A DNA stretch of 33,800 nucleotides, taken from NCBI GenBank assembly GCA_022703405.1, contig JAKLDT010000014.1, positions 1 to 33,800 of the forward strand, given 5' to 3'. Made by a program: the position numbers and the translations under genes. Shown here in pieces: positions 15,643 to 24,560 of this stretch. How positions within the stretch are numbered: the first letter of the stretch is position 1; each line of letters starts with the position of its first letter. Below the pieces are notes generated by a model, which was not told the DNA's origin, searched no databases, and saw only the letters and a list, made by a program, of their open reading frames with translations. This stretch comes from Bacteroidota bacterium (lineage in GTDB: Bacteria; Bacteroidota; Bacteroidia; Bacteroidales; VadinHA17).

Positions 15643-16931
15643 CTGGCGGGCTTGTTCACAGTGTTTGTCATTGTCATGCCAAGGAGCCGGTCATATCTCT
15701 CCTGTGGATTTCTGTAATAAATGAGGATGAGATAATCGTTTTCGGTTTCATAGTGGCTCCCCTCGAAATATGTTGCAGTACCGTCAGCGCTTCCGTCTTT
15801 AATGAAAGCGTATTCATAATTGTAGTAGCCCTGCTTCAGCAGTATTGAGCATTCATATTGTTCAGTCTGTGGATTATATTCCATCAGGTTGTTTTCATTG
15901 TAGGCCCAGTTATTGAAGGCCCCTGAAACTAATACATTGCCTCCGGCAATTTTCTGCTTTGCGGGAAGAGTGAAGAATACATTTACATAGTCAGCATCAG
16001 TGTCGAAATTCCTTCCTTCCTGAATTGCCACATAGTATTTGCCGTTGAAGTCGGGATTATAGAAATACTGCTTAAACTCCCTGCTTTCCGAGGGAAACAG
16101 AAATACATTGTAACCGGGAGAAACATAGTCAATGCTCTTCACATATTCCGACTGGTAGCGGAGGCTTTTAATATCAAAGAACCTGAATTCATTTCCGCCT
16201 TGAAAAATATTTTTATCTGATAATGAGTTGTATTTCAATTCATTATTGCTGTAAAATTCAGGTTTCAGGTTCTTTTTGGCATTATCCCATCTTCCATTCT
16301 GCAGGATGAAAGCGTAGATATGCCTGTAGGGATCAATAATGTTTCTGCCGAACTGGCTGACAGTGAAATCAACCTGCTGGCCGCTGTTATTGTTATCAGT
16401 CATCATTGGCCTGTGTGTGGCCGCATTAATCCTGACACTGTTTTCTGTTATAAGGAATCTTTTTATCAGAAGCGGCTCATCAGGTTTATTTTCAGGATAT
16501 ACAACAATGACATAATTACCTGATAATGTCAGATTTACTCTGTCGTTTGGAAAAATGATCCTGTAATTGTAGTAATCGACTGTTGTATTGAAGGAAGGCT
16601 TGTAATCTTCAACAGGATTCTCAGGATAGCCTTCTGCATAGTCACTTTCAAAAATATCGCTCTTCCCCCAGTCCTTGTCGCAATGGATGAATTTATAATA
16701 AAGGTTCTCAGAACTGCTGCCCAGCACATCAAAATTGAGGATGAGCTTATCGCCACTGTTAAGGTTCATTACTGGATAAGACAGATTCCATCCTTCCCTT
16801 GTCAGCTGAACCGTTTTTACATGCTTGTCAGAGGTCCTGTCGAAGTAAACACTTTGCTGATCAGTCTGGGAAAATGCTGATAATGTTATTGCTGCAAACA
16901 GGATGCTGATATGTAATCCGGAAAACTTCAT
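15639..16931 (-). CDS. Type IX secretion system plug protein (DUF5103 family)
   Basis: A 430-residue secreted protein with signal peptide (GLHISILFAAITLSAFSQ, cleavage after about residue 21). The middle is strand-rich and aromatic, and the C-terminal third holds an immunoglobulin-like/CBM48-like fold with VSGAFNNWAYNENN near 340. This pattern matches the DUF5103 family. One Flavobacterium member was found occluding the SprA translocon of the T9SS when PorV is absent, hence the plug name. It is transcribed on its own, convergent with mogA and divergent from nqrA. That link to T9SS is known for the family; the role here is inferred. Confidence 0.82.
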   Translation of the reverse strand: MKFSGLHISILFAAITLSAFSQTDQQSVYFDRTSDKHVKTVQLTREGWNLSYPVMNLNSGDKLILNFDVLGSSSENLYYKFIHCDKDWGKSDIFESDYAEGYPENPVEDYKPSFNTTVDYYNYRIIFPNDRVNLTLSGNYVIVVYPENKPDEPLLIKRFLITENSVRINAATHRPMMTDNNNSGQQVDFTVSQFGRNIIDPYRHIYAFILQNGRWDNAKKNLKPEFYSNNELKYNSLSDKNIFQGGNEFRFFDIKSLRYQSEYVKSIDYVSPGYNVFLFPSESREFKQYFYNPDFNGKYYVAIQEGRNFDTDADYVNVFFTLPAKQKIAGGNVLVSGAFNNWAYNENNLMEYNPQTEQYECSILLKQGYYNYEYAFIKDGSADGTATYFEGSHYETENDYLILIYYRNPQERYDRLLGMTMTNTVNKPAS

Positions 16932-17050
16932 TTTATAACCTGATCACCTGCTGATCTCTTTTAAATATTTTTAACTATAATAACTAAACAATTATCCTGC
17001 CAATGATAAATAATATTCATCATATTTTACAATTTTTGATGATATAACTT

Positions 17051-17082
17051 TAATTTTGCACCTTAATTGTTAATTAATTAAC
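17051..17082 (+). promoter_or_regulatory. nqr operon promoter -7 element and adjacent palindrome
   Basis: TAATTTTG at 17051-17058 matches TAnnTTTG exactly, 54 bases before the nqrA start. Right after the expected transcription start lies a perfect 14-base palindrome GTTAATTAATTAAC at 17069-17082, placed where a repressor or structural element could act. An inverted repeat TCATCA...TGATGA also lies just upstream of the -7 element. No correctly spaced -33 TTG is visible. Confidence 0.42.
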
Positions 17083-17112
17083 AGTAGCAGGAAATAATCA
17101 AAAATAAAGAAG

Positions 17113-18462
17113 ATGTCTTTATCTTTCAAATTGAAAAAGGGGCTTGACATCAGGCTCAGCGGTCAGGCGGAGAAGATAATAAGTCCTGAAAGGATTTCTC
17201 ATTTTTATGCAGTTAAACCTGTCGATTTTCCCGGTCTCACACCAAAGTTAAATGTCAGGGAAGGTGATTTGGTAAAGGCCGGTACACCTTTGTTTCATGA
17301 CAAGCTCAGGCCTGAAATCATGTTTGTATCACCTGTCAGCGGTAAAGTATCCGAGATTACCCGTGGTGACAGGCGAAAAATCATTGAAGTTGTTATAGAA
17401 CGGGCTGGTGATGAATTTGTTGATTTCGGAAAAGCAGATCCGACAGACATCAGCAGGGATGATATAAGGAAGAAATTACTTGATTCCGGATTATGGCCGG
17501 CTGTCCGTCAGCGTCCATACAACATCGTGGCAAAACCGACTGACATACCAAAGGCAGTTTTTATTTCTGCTTTTGACTCATCGCCACTTGCCCCTGATTA
17601 TAATTTTATTTTCGAAAACTCATCTGATTCATTTTTCAGGACTGGTCTCAGGGCGCTGAAGAAACTGTCAGGCGGAAGGATACATCTTGCTGTAAACGGG
17701 AATACCGAGCCGGCACAAATTCTTAAAGATGCTCCTGCCGAAATTGAAAAGTTCTCGGGGCCTCATCCTGCAGGAAACGTCGGAGTTCACATTCACCATA
17801 TTGAACCGATAAACAAGGGTGAGGTTGTATGGCATGTTAATCCACAGGATGTGATTGCGATCGGCAGATTGTTTGAGGAAGGAAGGTACCTTCATGAAAG
17901 GATTATTGCGCTGACAGGATCGGAAGTTATTAAACCTCAGTATTTTAAAATGAGGTCAGGAGCCTCAGTGCATCCAGTTGTAAAGGATAATGTCAGGCAG
18001 GGTAAACAGCGTTATATAAGTGGTAATGTCCTTACAGGCTCAAAGATTGAGGCTAATGGCTACCTGGGATATTATGATTCACAGGTGACTGTAATTCCTG
18101 AAGGTGATTATTTTGAGTTTTTCGGATGGGCGATGCCCGGGACGGATAAATTCAGCTTTTACAGGACCTTTGCTTCTAAGATCTTCCCAAAGAAGGAGTA
18201 CAGCTTTGATACAAACTTTCATGGCGGCGAAAGAGCTTTCGTTATGACCGGCCAGTATGAAAAAGTTGTTCCGATGGACATTTATCCCATGCAGCTTCTT
18301 AAAGCTATACTTGCCGCAGATATTGATATGATGGAGAATCTGGGTATTTATGAGATCGCAGAAGAGGATTTCGCTCTTTGTGAATATATCTGTCCTTCAA
18401 AGATTGAGATCCAGTCAATTGTAAGACAGGGACTTGATCTGATGGTAAAAGAGATGAATTAA
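17113..18462 (+). CDS. nqrA: Na+-translocating NADH:quinone reductase subunit A
   Basis: A 449-residue cytoplasmic-side subunit of Na+-NQR, which couples NADH oxidation by quinone to Na+ export. It opens with the NqrA start FKLKKGLDIRLSGQAEKI and shows the biotinyl/RnfC-like segment REGDLVKAGTPLFHDK followed by VSPVSGKVSEI, then IISPQR-like and HPAGNVGVHIHHIEP, GSKIEANGYLGYYDSQVTVIPEG and the closing DFALCEYICPSKIEIQSIVRQGL. No cofactor motif is expected in this subunit. First gene of the operon; a 92-base gap to nqrB holds tandem repeats. Confidence 0.95.
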   Translation: MSLSFKLKKGLDIRLSGQAEKIISPERISHFYAVKPVDFPGLTPKLNVREGDLVKAGTPLFHDKLRPEIMFVSPVSGKVSEITRGDRRKIIEVVIERAGDEFVDFGKADPTDISRDDIRKKLLDSGLWPAVRQRPYNIVAKPTDIPKAVFISAFDSSPLAPDYNFIFENSSDSFFRTGLRALKKLSGGRIHLAVNGNTEPAQILKDAPAEIEKFSGPHPAGNVGVHIHHIEPINKGEVVWHVNPQDVIAIGRLFEEGRYLHERIIALTGSEVIKPQYFKMRSGASVHPVVKDNVRQGKQRYISGNVLTGSKIEANGYLGYYDSQVTVIPEGDYFEFFGWAMPGTDKFSFYRTFASKIFPKKEYSFDTNFHGGERAFVMTGQYEKVVPMDIYPMQLLKAILAADIDMMENLGIYEIAEEDFALCEYICPSKIEIQSIVRQGLDLMVKEMN

Positions 18463-18465
18463 AGC

Positions 18466-18542
18466 CAGAAGTCAGAAGTCGGAAGTCAGAAGCCGGAAGA
18501 CGGAAGACGGAAGACGGTAATTGGTAATCAGTAAACAGTGAT
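18466..18542 (+). repeat. Degenerate 7-bp tandem repeat between nqrA and nqrB
   Basis: Eleven consecutive 7-base units fill the space between nqrA and nqrB. They read CAGAAGT, CAGAAGT, CGGAAGT, CAGAAGC, three times CGGAAGA, then CGGTAAT, TGGTAAT, CAGTAAA and CAGTGAT. The unit drifts gradually along the array. It ends 12 bases before the nqrB ATG. It is the largest gap of the nqrA-F run, the others being -4 to 18 bases. Confidence 0.85.
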
Positions 18543-18554
18543 ACAAAATATATA

Positions 18555-19730
18555 ATGGATTCATTAAGGAAAAAGATCGACAAGATCAGGCCGCATTTCA
18601 TGGAAGGCGGTAAATACTCGAAGTTACGCTCGGTTTTTGAGGGATTTGAGTCTTTTCTGTTTGTCCCCGACAGGGTGACTTTCAAAGGATCTCATATCCG
18701 TGACAGCATCGACCTGAAGCGGACAATGACAGTTGTTATAATTGCCCTTATACCTGCTTTCCTCTTTGGCGCTTACAATACCGGCTTGCAGCATTTCAGG
18801 TCAATAGGTGTTGAATCAGGCCTTCTGCAGAATTTCTGGTTTGGCTTCCTGAAGATTCTTCCACTTGTTATTGTAAGCTATGTTACCGGACTTGGAATTG
18901 AGTTCATTGCTGCTCAGCTAAGGGGGCATGAAATTAATGAGGGCTTTCTTGTTTCAGGGCTGCTGATACCTCTTGTAATGCCTGTTGATGTGCCATTGTG
19001 GATGCTTGCACTGGCAACTGCTTTTGCCGTAATTCTGGGCAAGGAGATATTTGGAGGTACCGGAATGAATATTTTCAACCCGGCATTGCTTGCCAGGGCT
19101 TTCCTGTTTTTCAGCTATCCGGGCTGGATGACAGGTGACAAGGTTTGGATTGAAGGACTCACACAGGGACAGAATGTAATTGACGGATTCTCAGGCGCTA
19201 CACCACTTTCTCTCCTTGCGCAGGGCGAGGCAGCCAAACTTCCTTCATTCATGGAAATGTTCATTGGAACAATACCAGGGTCAATTGGAGAAACCTCAAC
19301 AATAGCAATACTGATAGGTGCAGTGATCCTTATCGCAACCGGAATTGGAAGCTGGAAAATTATTCTCAGCACCTTTGCCGGCGGATTGTTCATGGGTCTT
19401 CTTCTGAATATTTTTGCTGTTAATTCTTACATGGAACTGCCTTTCTATTACCACTTTGTGATGGGAGGCTTTGCATTCGGGGCAGTTTTCATGGCCACTG
19501 ATCCTGTATCGGGTTCGCAGACTGAAACCGGGAAATGGATCTATGGTTTTCTTATAGGCGTATTGTCGGTTCTTATAAGGGTTCTGAATCCGGCATATCC
19601 TGAAGGAGTGATGCTTGCAATACTTCTTATGAACGTATTTGCACCGCTTATTGATTATTATGTTGTTCAGTCAAATATAAACCGCAGGCTAAGAAGAGCC
19701 AGGGTAGCTATTAAAAATCAGGTAAAATGA
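18555..19730 (+). CDS. nqrB: Na+-translocating NADH:quinone reductase subunit B
   Basis: A 391-residue integral membrane subunit with about ten helices, e.g. MTVVIIALIPAFLFGAYNTG near residue 57. A covalent FMN is carried by the Thr of the flavinylation motif DGFSGATPLS (T216). KEIFGGTGMNIFNPALLARAFLFFSYPGWM and DPVSGSQTETGKWIYG are conserved across NqrB/RnfD. It forms part of the Na+ and quinone pathway. The downstream nqrC overlaps by 4 bases. ApbE, the FMN transferase, is encoded at the end of the cluster. Confidence 0.95.
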   Translation: MDSLRKKIDKIRPHFMEGGKYSKLRSVFEGFESFLFVPDRVTFKGSHIRDSIDLKRTMTVVIIALIPAFLFGAYNTGLQHFRSIGVESGLLQNFWFGFLKILPLVIVSYVTGLGIEFIAAQLRGHEINEGFLVSGLLIPLVMPVDVPLWMLALATAFAVILGKEIFGGTGMNIFNPALLARAFLFFSYPGWMTGDKVWIEGLTQGQNVIDGFSGATPLSLLAQGEAAKLPSFMEMFIGTIPGSIGETSTIAILIGAVILIATGIGSWKIILSTFAGGLFMGLLLNIFAVNSYMELPFYYHFVMGGFAFGAVFMATDPVSGSQTETGKWIYGFLIGVLSVLIRVLNPAYPEGVMLAILLMNVFAPLIDYYVVQSNINRRLRRARVAIKNQVK

Positions 19731-20428
19731 AACACTTCAGCAACAGATATATTTTCATCTTTTCATCAGTAATGGTTATTGCTGTGGCAACTCTTCTTGC
19801 CATGGCTGCCACAATGTTGCAGCCGAAGCAGCTTAAAAATCTTGAGATTGAAAAGAAAAAAAGCATTCTTGAATCAATAGGCGTTGAAGCAACAGCTGCT
19901 ACAACTGAAAACCTTTACGATAAATACATCACCGAAAGCCTTGTTCTCAATTCAAGGGGAGAAAACATCGAGGGATTTGATGCATTTGACATTGTTCTTA
20001 AGGAAGAGGAAAAGAAACCGCTTGAAGAACAGCACCTTCCTCTCTTCAGGGCAACTGCTGAAAACGGAGAGAAAGTGACAATTATCCCTGTTGAGGGCAA
20101 AGGACTATGGGGGCCAATCTGGGGTTATATATCAGTTAAACCAGATATGAGTACCGTTTACGGAGCAACCTTCGACCATAAAGGAGAAACTCCGGGACTG
20201 GGAGCAGAAATCAATACCAGGCCTTTTGAAGATATGTTCATAGGTAAAAAGCTATTTGAGGACACGAAATTTGTTTCTGTCGGTGTAGTCAAAGGCGGAG
20301 CAAAAGATGGTGATCCACATAACGTGGATGCAATTTCAGGAGGTACAATTACAAGCAAGGGGCTTGAAAAGATGCTTTCAGACTGTCTTGGAAAGTATAA
20401 TGATTATTTCGTAAAAAACAGGAATTAA
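19727..20428 (+). CDS. nqrC: Na+-translocating NADH:quinone reductase subunit C
   Basis: A 233-residue subunit with an N-terminal membrane helix (YIFIFSSVMVIAVATLLAMAATM) and a periplasmic FMN-binding domain. The flavinylation motif is DAISGGTITSK, with the FMN-carrying Thr at 207; the usual SGAT is SGGT here, a tolerated variant. GLWGPIWGYISV and GETPGLGAEI are also typical of NqrC/RnfG. The start overlaps nqrB by 4 bases and nqrD follows 3 bases after its stop. Confidence 0.94.
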   Translation: MKHFSNRYIFIFSSVMVIAVATLLAMAATMLQPKQLKNLEIEKKKSILESIGVEATAATTENLYDKYITESLVLNSRGENIEGFDAFDIVLKEEEKKPLEEQHLPLFRATAENGEKVTIIPVEGKGLWGPIWGYISVKPDMSTVYGATFDHKGETPGLGAEINTRPFEDMFIGKKLFEDTKFVSVGVVKGGAKDGDPHNVDAISGGTITSKGLEKMLSDCLGKYNDYFVKNRN

Positions 20429-20431
20429 GAT

Positions 20432-21085
20432 ATGAGCAATCAGGAAAAAGAGCCGATGTTCTCGGCAAAGATCAGGAAAATCTTCACAACCCCGCTGGGA
20501 AAGGAGAATCCTATCACAGTCCAGGTTCTTGGTATCTGTTCGGCGCTCGCTGTAACAGTAAAACTGAAACCGGCACTTGTTATGGCGCTCTCAGTTACAA
20601 TCGTCACAGCTGTCTCAAATTTCGTGATTGCAGCCTTGCGTGATTATATTCCTGACAGAATAAGGATCATAGTTCAGCTTGTTGTAATTGCAACAATGGT
20701 AATCCTTGTTGACCAATTTCTCAAAGCTTATGCCTTTGACGTAAGCAAACAGCTGTCGGTATTTGTCGGACTCATAATTACAAACTGTATCCTCATGGGA
20801 CGTCTTGAGGCTTTTGCAATGGCAAATAAACCATGGCCATCCTTTGTAGATGGTCTTGGAAATGGTGCAGGATACGGTATTATACTTGTTATAGTAGCCT
20901 TCCTCAGGGAACTCCTCGGTTCAGGTACTATATATGGATACCCTGTAATGCAGAAGCTTGGTGTCTATTCAACAGGTTATGAGAATAATGGAATGATGAT
21001 ACTTCCGCCCATGGCGCTTATAGTCCTGGGTCTGATAATCTGGTTCCAGAGAAGCAGAAATGAAAGTCTTATTGAGAAAAAATAG
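20432..21085 (+). CDS. nqrD: Na+-translocating NADH:quinone reductase subunit D
   Basis: A 217-residue membrane protein with six helices, homologous to NqrE and RnfE. It contains the conserved cysteine segments LGICSALAVTVKLKPALVMAL and LIITNCILMGRLEAFAM, which with those of NqrE hold the intramembrane 2Fe-2S cluster between the NqrD/NqrE pair. GNGAGYGIILVIVAFLRELLGSGT is a further subunit hallmark. It ends 10 bases before nqrE. Confidence 0.94.
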   Translation: MSNQEKEPMFSAKIRKIFTTPLGKENPITVQVLGICSALAVTVKLKPALVMALSVTIVTAVSNFVIAALRDYIPDRIRIIVQLVVIATMVILVDQFLKAYAFDVSKQLSVFVGLIITNCILMGRLEAFAMANKPWPSFVDGLGNGAGYGIILVIVAFLRELLGSGTIYGYPVMQKLGVYSTGYENNGMMILPPMALIVLGLIIWFQRSRNESLIEKK

Positions 21086-21095
21086 CTGAAGAATT

Positions 21096-21713
21096 ATGGA
21101 ACACCTGTTAAATTTATTCATTAAGTCGATCTTCATCGACAATATGATCTTCGCATTCTTCCTGGGTATGTGTTCATACCTTGCTGTTTCGAAGACTGTC
21201 AAAACCTCTGTGGGACTTGGTATAGCAGTGGTCTTTGTGCTGCTCATTACAATTCCAGTGAACTTTCTTGTCGAACATTATGTACTTAAGGCAGGAGCTC
21301 TTGCCTGGCTTGGAGAAGGCTTTGCAGATGTTGATCTGAGCTTCCTCTCATTTATGGTTTTCATCGCAGTTATTGCAGCTATTGTTCAGCTTGTTGAAAT
21401 GGTTGTTGAGAAGTACAGCCCTTCATTGTATAACTCCCTTGGAATTTTCCTGCCGCTGATAGCTGTGAACTGTGCTATTCTTGGAGCAGCATTGTTTATG
21501 CAGGAACGTGAATATCAGACGATTGCTGAAGCAACAGTATTCGGAGTAGGCTCCGGGATAGGATGGATGCTTGCAATAGTAAGCATCGCTGCCATAAGGG
21601 AGAAGCTGAAATACAGCAATGTGCCTGCTCCACTTCGAGGACTTGGGATTACATTTATCCTGACAGGGCTGATGGCAATTGCCTTTATGGGTTTCATGGG
21701 AATAAAACTTTAA
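21096..21713 (+). CDS. nqrE: Na+-translocating NADH:quinone reductase subunit E
   Basis: A 205-residue membrane protein with six helices and inverted topology relative to Nqr[23 protein letters not shown] and [17 protein letters not shown] carry the cysteines that share the 2Fe-2S cluster with NqrD. The closing [24 protein letters not shown] is characteristic. NqrD and NqrE together form the core that electrons cross. Length is normal. Confidence 0.94.
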   Translation: MEHLLNLFIKSIFIDNMIFAFFLGMCSYLAVSKTVKTSVGLGIAVVFVLLITIPVNFLVEHYVLKAGALAWLGEGFADVDLSFLSFMVFIAVIAAIVQLVEMVVEKYSPSLYNSLGIFLPLIAVNCAILGAALFMQEREYQTIAEATVFGVGSGIGWMLAIVSIAAIREKLKYSNVPAPLRGLGITFILTGLMAIAFMGFMGIKL

Positions 21714-21731
21714 CGGAAATTACAGATTGAC

Positions 21732-22985
21732 ATGATATTAGCTATTACAACCGGTAGTACAATCCTTTACAGTATTATCGTATTTCTCCTGGTGATCATC
21801 GCCCTTGTATCTATTCTTCTTATAGCAAAAGCGAAACTTTCACCACAGGGCGAGGTTAAACTTAAAATAAATGATAAGGAACTCAATGTTTCACCGGGTT
21901 CGAGCCTTCTGAGCACACTGACAGGGAACGGGATCTTCCTTCCTTCAGCATGTGGAGGCGGAGGTACATGCGGAATGTGCAAATGTCAGGTCACTGACGG
22001 GGGAGGATCAATACTTCCTACCGAAACAGGTTTTTTTACACGTAAGGAACAACAGAACAACTGGCGCCTCGGTTGCCAGGTTAAGATACGTGAGAGCATC
22101 ACCGTGAAAGTCCCCGAATCTGTTATGGGAATCAAAAAATGGGAATGCGAAGTTGTGTCGAACAGGAATGTAGCCACCTTTATTAAAGAGTTTGTTGTAA
22201 AGCTTCCGGAAGGCGAATCACTCGATTTCACCCCTGGCGGATATATTCAGATTGATGTTCCGAAGTATGAAACCAGTTTCAAGGATTTCATAATTGAGGA
22301 TCAGTTCAGGGGCGACTGGGACCTGTACAAAATGTGGGATCTTAAATTAAAGAATAATGAAGAGACCTACAGGGCATATTCAATGGCTAATTACCCTGAA
22401 GAAAAGGGACTCATTAAACTGAACATAAGAATAGCCACCCCGCCTTGGGATAATGTCAAAAAACAGTTTATGAATGTACCTCCGGGCCTTTGTTCGTCAT
22501 TTATCTTTTCGAGGAAACCCGGAGATAAGGTGATGATATCAGGACCTTACGGAGAGTTCCATATTAAAGATACACAGAGTGAAATGGTCTATATCGGAGG
22601 TGGTGCAGGAATGGCTCCGCTCCGTTCTCATATCTTCCATCTTTTCAGGACTCTCAAAACAAACAGGAAGGTATCTTACTGGTACGGTGCACGTTCTCTT
22701 AGAGAAGTATTCTACGAAGACGAGTTCAGGGCCATAGAAAAGCAATTCCCGAATTTCACTTTCAACCTTGCTCTTTCCGAACCTCTTCCCGAAGATAACT
22801 GGAAAGGCTATACTGGTTTTATACACAAGGTGTTACTCGATAATTACCTCTGCAAACATGATGAGCCGGAGGATATTGAATATTACTTCTGCGGCCCGCC
22901 CCAGATGAACGCTGCTGTTGTGAAGACACTCGATTCACTCGGCGTACCGAAAGAAAATATCGCCTTTGACGATTTCGGTATCTGA
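21732..22985 (+). CDS. nqrF: Na+-translocating NADH:quinone reductase subunit F
   Basis: A 417-residue NADH-oxidising subunit. After one N-terminal helix comes a ferredoxin domain with a 2Fe-2S cluster at C74, C80, C83 and C115. An FAD domain follows, with RAYSMANYP near residue 216, then an NADH domain with [14 protein letters not shown] near 287, the [14 protein letters not shown] segment and [11 protein letters not shown] near the end. Electrons enter here from NADH and pass via FAD and 2Fe-2S to the NqrD/E cluster. It is the last nqr subunit gene; apbE follows after 117 bases that contain a 10-bp repeat. Confidence 0.95.
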   Translation: MILAITTGSTILYSIIVFLLVIIALVSILLIAKAKLSPQGEVKLKINDKELNVSPGSSLLSTLTGNGIFLPSACGGGGTCGMCKCQVTDGGGSILPTETGFFTRKEQQNNWRLGCQVKIRESITVKVPESVMGIKKWECEVVSNRNVATFIKEFVVKLPEGESLDFTPGGYIQIDVPKYETSFKDFIIEDQFRGDWDLYKMWDLKLKNNEETYRAYSMANYPEEKGLIKLNIRIATPPWDNVKKQFMNVPPGLCSSFIFSRKPGDKVMISGPYGEFHIKDTQSEMVYIGGGAGMAPLRSHIFHLFRTLKTNRKVSYWYGARSLREVFYEDEFRAIEKQFPNFTFNLALSEPLPEDNWKGYTGFIHKVLLDNYLCKHDEPEDIEYYFCGPPQMNAAVVKTLDSLGVPKENIAFDDFGI

Positions 22986-23048
22986 GTGTAAATAAATTTA
23001 ATATACTTTTATATTCCATCCTGCTTACCAGGGAAGCTGAGAGAAACT

Positions 23049-23088
23049 CTCTGTGCTTCTCTGTGTAACTCTGTGGTCCTCTGTGTAA
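23049..23088 (+). repeat. 10-bp tandem repeat of CTCTGTGnnn
   Basis: Four direct 10-base units (CTCTGTGCTT, CTCTGTGTAA, CTCTGTGGTC, CTCTGTGTAA) lie between nqrF and apbE, immediately before the apbE start. The same motif recurs in reverse orientation near 33501-33540 and again near 33563. Such CTCTGTG arrays are common between genes of many environmental bacteria, so this is a dispersed family and not a local curiosity. Confidence 0.8.
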
Positions 23089-23102
23089 TAAAAAATACTA
23101 TC

Positions 23103-24116
23103 ATGAAATCGCTGATACCTGTTCTTTCTGTAATAATCCTCTTTTCATTTTCTTCATGCAAAAAAGCTGAATTTGAAAGCTTCAACGGCTTTGCCCAGGG
23201 TACTACTTACAGCATAGTGTTTGAGAAGAACAAAGCCATCACCGCCGATTCGCTTCATAAAAAAGTTGATAAGATTCTTCAGGATTTTGACATGTCACTC
23301 TCATTGTATGTTGATTCATCAATATTGTCAAGAATAAACCGCAATGAAGATGTAGCAGTCGATAATTATTTTGAAGAGGTTTTCAGACTATCTTCTGAGC
23401 TTTCAGTATTGACCGGAGGAGCTTTTGATGTTACTGTTGGTCCCCTTGTGAGGGCCTGGGGCTTCGGTCCTGATGATCATAAAAACTTTGATGTCAGGAG
23501 GCTTGACAGCCTTATGAGACTTGTTGGCATGAATAAGGTTTCGCTTGAAAATGGCAAGGTCAGGAAGAGTGATCCCGCTATAAACCTTGATTTCAATGCA
23601 ATAGCCCAGGGCTATTCGGTTGACGTTGTTGCTGTATGCCTCAAAAGCCTTGGAATAAAGAACTACCTGATTGAGATTGGGGGAGAAGTGAGGGCCGGAG
23701 GAACAAAAAATGGCAATTTATGGAGAATCGGGATTGACAGGCCGGAAGACAATAATGTTATTCCTGGTCAGAATTTGCAGGCCATAATAAGGATAACTGA
23801 CAGATCGCTTGCTACATCAGGAAATTACAGGAAATTCTATGTTGAAGATGGCATAAAATATTCACATACTATTGATCCCAAAACAGGTTATCCGGCAAAG
23901 AACAGGCTTCTTAGCGCCACAATTCTTGCTTCTGATTGCGGAACTGCTGATGCCGTGGCAACTGCCTGCATGGTTATGGGACACGAAAAAGCAATTGAGT
24001 TTATTAATGCTCATCCGGAGTTCAGTGCCTATTTTGTTATTTCCGGCGTTGACGGCAATTATGAAACCTGGATGTCAGAATCTCTTAAGGAATATCTCAC
24101 AGAAGAAGGACAATAA
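23103..24116 (+). CDS. apbE: FAD:protein FMN transferase ApbE
   Basis: A 337-residue lipoprotein (signal LSVIILFSFSSCKK, lipid at the Cys) that moves FMN from FAD onto threonines of target proteins. Motifs are FNGFAQGTTYSI at the mature start, LSSELSVLTGGAFDVTVGPLV near 107, NLDFNAIAQGYSVD near 165, LIEIGGEVRAGG near 192, and HTIDPKTGYPAKN near 255, which binds Mg and FAD. The targets NqrB (T216) and NqrC (T207) are encoded just upstream. The ATG at 23103 is preferred because the reading frame further upstream crosses the CTCTGTG repeat. Confidence 0.94.
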   Translation: MKSLIPVLSVIILFSFSSCKKAEFESFNGFAQGTTYSIVFEKNKAITADSLHKKVDKILQDFDMSLSLYVDSSILSRINRNEDVAVDNYFEEVFRLSSELSVLTGGAFDVTVGPLVRAWGFGPDDHKNFDVRRLDSLMRLVGMNKVSLENGKVRKSDPAINLDFNAIAQGYSVDVVAVCLKSLGIKNYLIEIGGEVRAGGTKNGNLWRIGIDRPEDNNVIPGQNLQAIIRITDRSLATSGNYRKFYVEDGIKYSHTIDPKTGYPAKNRLLSATILASDCGTADAVATACMVMGHEKAIEFINAHPEFSAYFVISGVDGNYETWMSESLKEYLTEEGQ

Positions 24117-24168
24117 AGTCTTAATGAAGAGGCACCTGGAAGGAATTCAGATAAGCAGGAAAATTGTA

Positions 24169-24396
24169 TTAATCAGAAAGTCTCCTGCTGCATGAACAAC
24201 CCGGATAGCCCTCTGTTGAATGACAGCCCACATCATTATTCTGGGCACAGGTAATACCCCGTTTCCTCATTTCCTTATTCTGGCTAATGTGTGTCTCGGG
24301 AAATCTACCACCTCGCTTCAATAGCATCCTTATCCCGAAAAAGATAAATGCAAGAGCTGTAAGAGCCAGACTTAATATGAGGAGTTTAATGAACAT
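24169..24396 (-). CDS. Small four-cysteine membrane protein, possible NqrM analogue
   Basis: A 75-residue protein with an N-terminal membrane helix at about residues 5-26 and a short soluble tail. The tail holds FPETHISQNKEMRKRGITCAQ and four cysteines at 50, 58, 67 and 69. I do not recognise a named family with certainty; similar short, TM-plus-cysteine proteins occur in Bacteroidota. It faces the nqr-apbE cluster from the opposite strand. In other phyla the small, one-helix, four-cysteine protein NqrM is encoded with nqr and delivers iron for the NqrD/E cluster. The cysteine spacing here differs from NqrM, so similarity of role is only inferred. Confidence 0.6.
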   Translation of the reverse strand: MFIKLLILSLALTALAFIFFGIRMLLKRGGRFPETHISQNKEMRKRGITCAQNNDVGCHSTEGYPGCSCSRRLSD

Positions 24397-24560
24397 TTCT
24401 TGTGTAATAAGTTGATATTTATCAATTTATGAGGCAATCAGTTTTTGTTTTATGATTTCCTGCATGCAAATATAGCTATCATTTCCGCTTTATTTATAAA
24501 CAAGTAACTCAATTAATTGTTGTATGAACAGTAGACAGATTTTCTTTTAATAAAATAGTA

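Noticed and set aside
17113-22985. RNF complex instead of NQR
   Set aside because: The gene order A-F, an NqrA of 449 residues without iron-sulfur motifs, and an NqrF with ferredoxin, FAD and NADH domains identify NQR.
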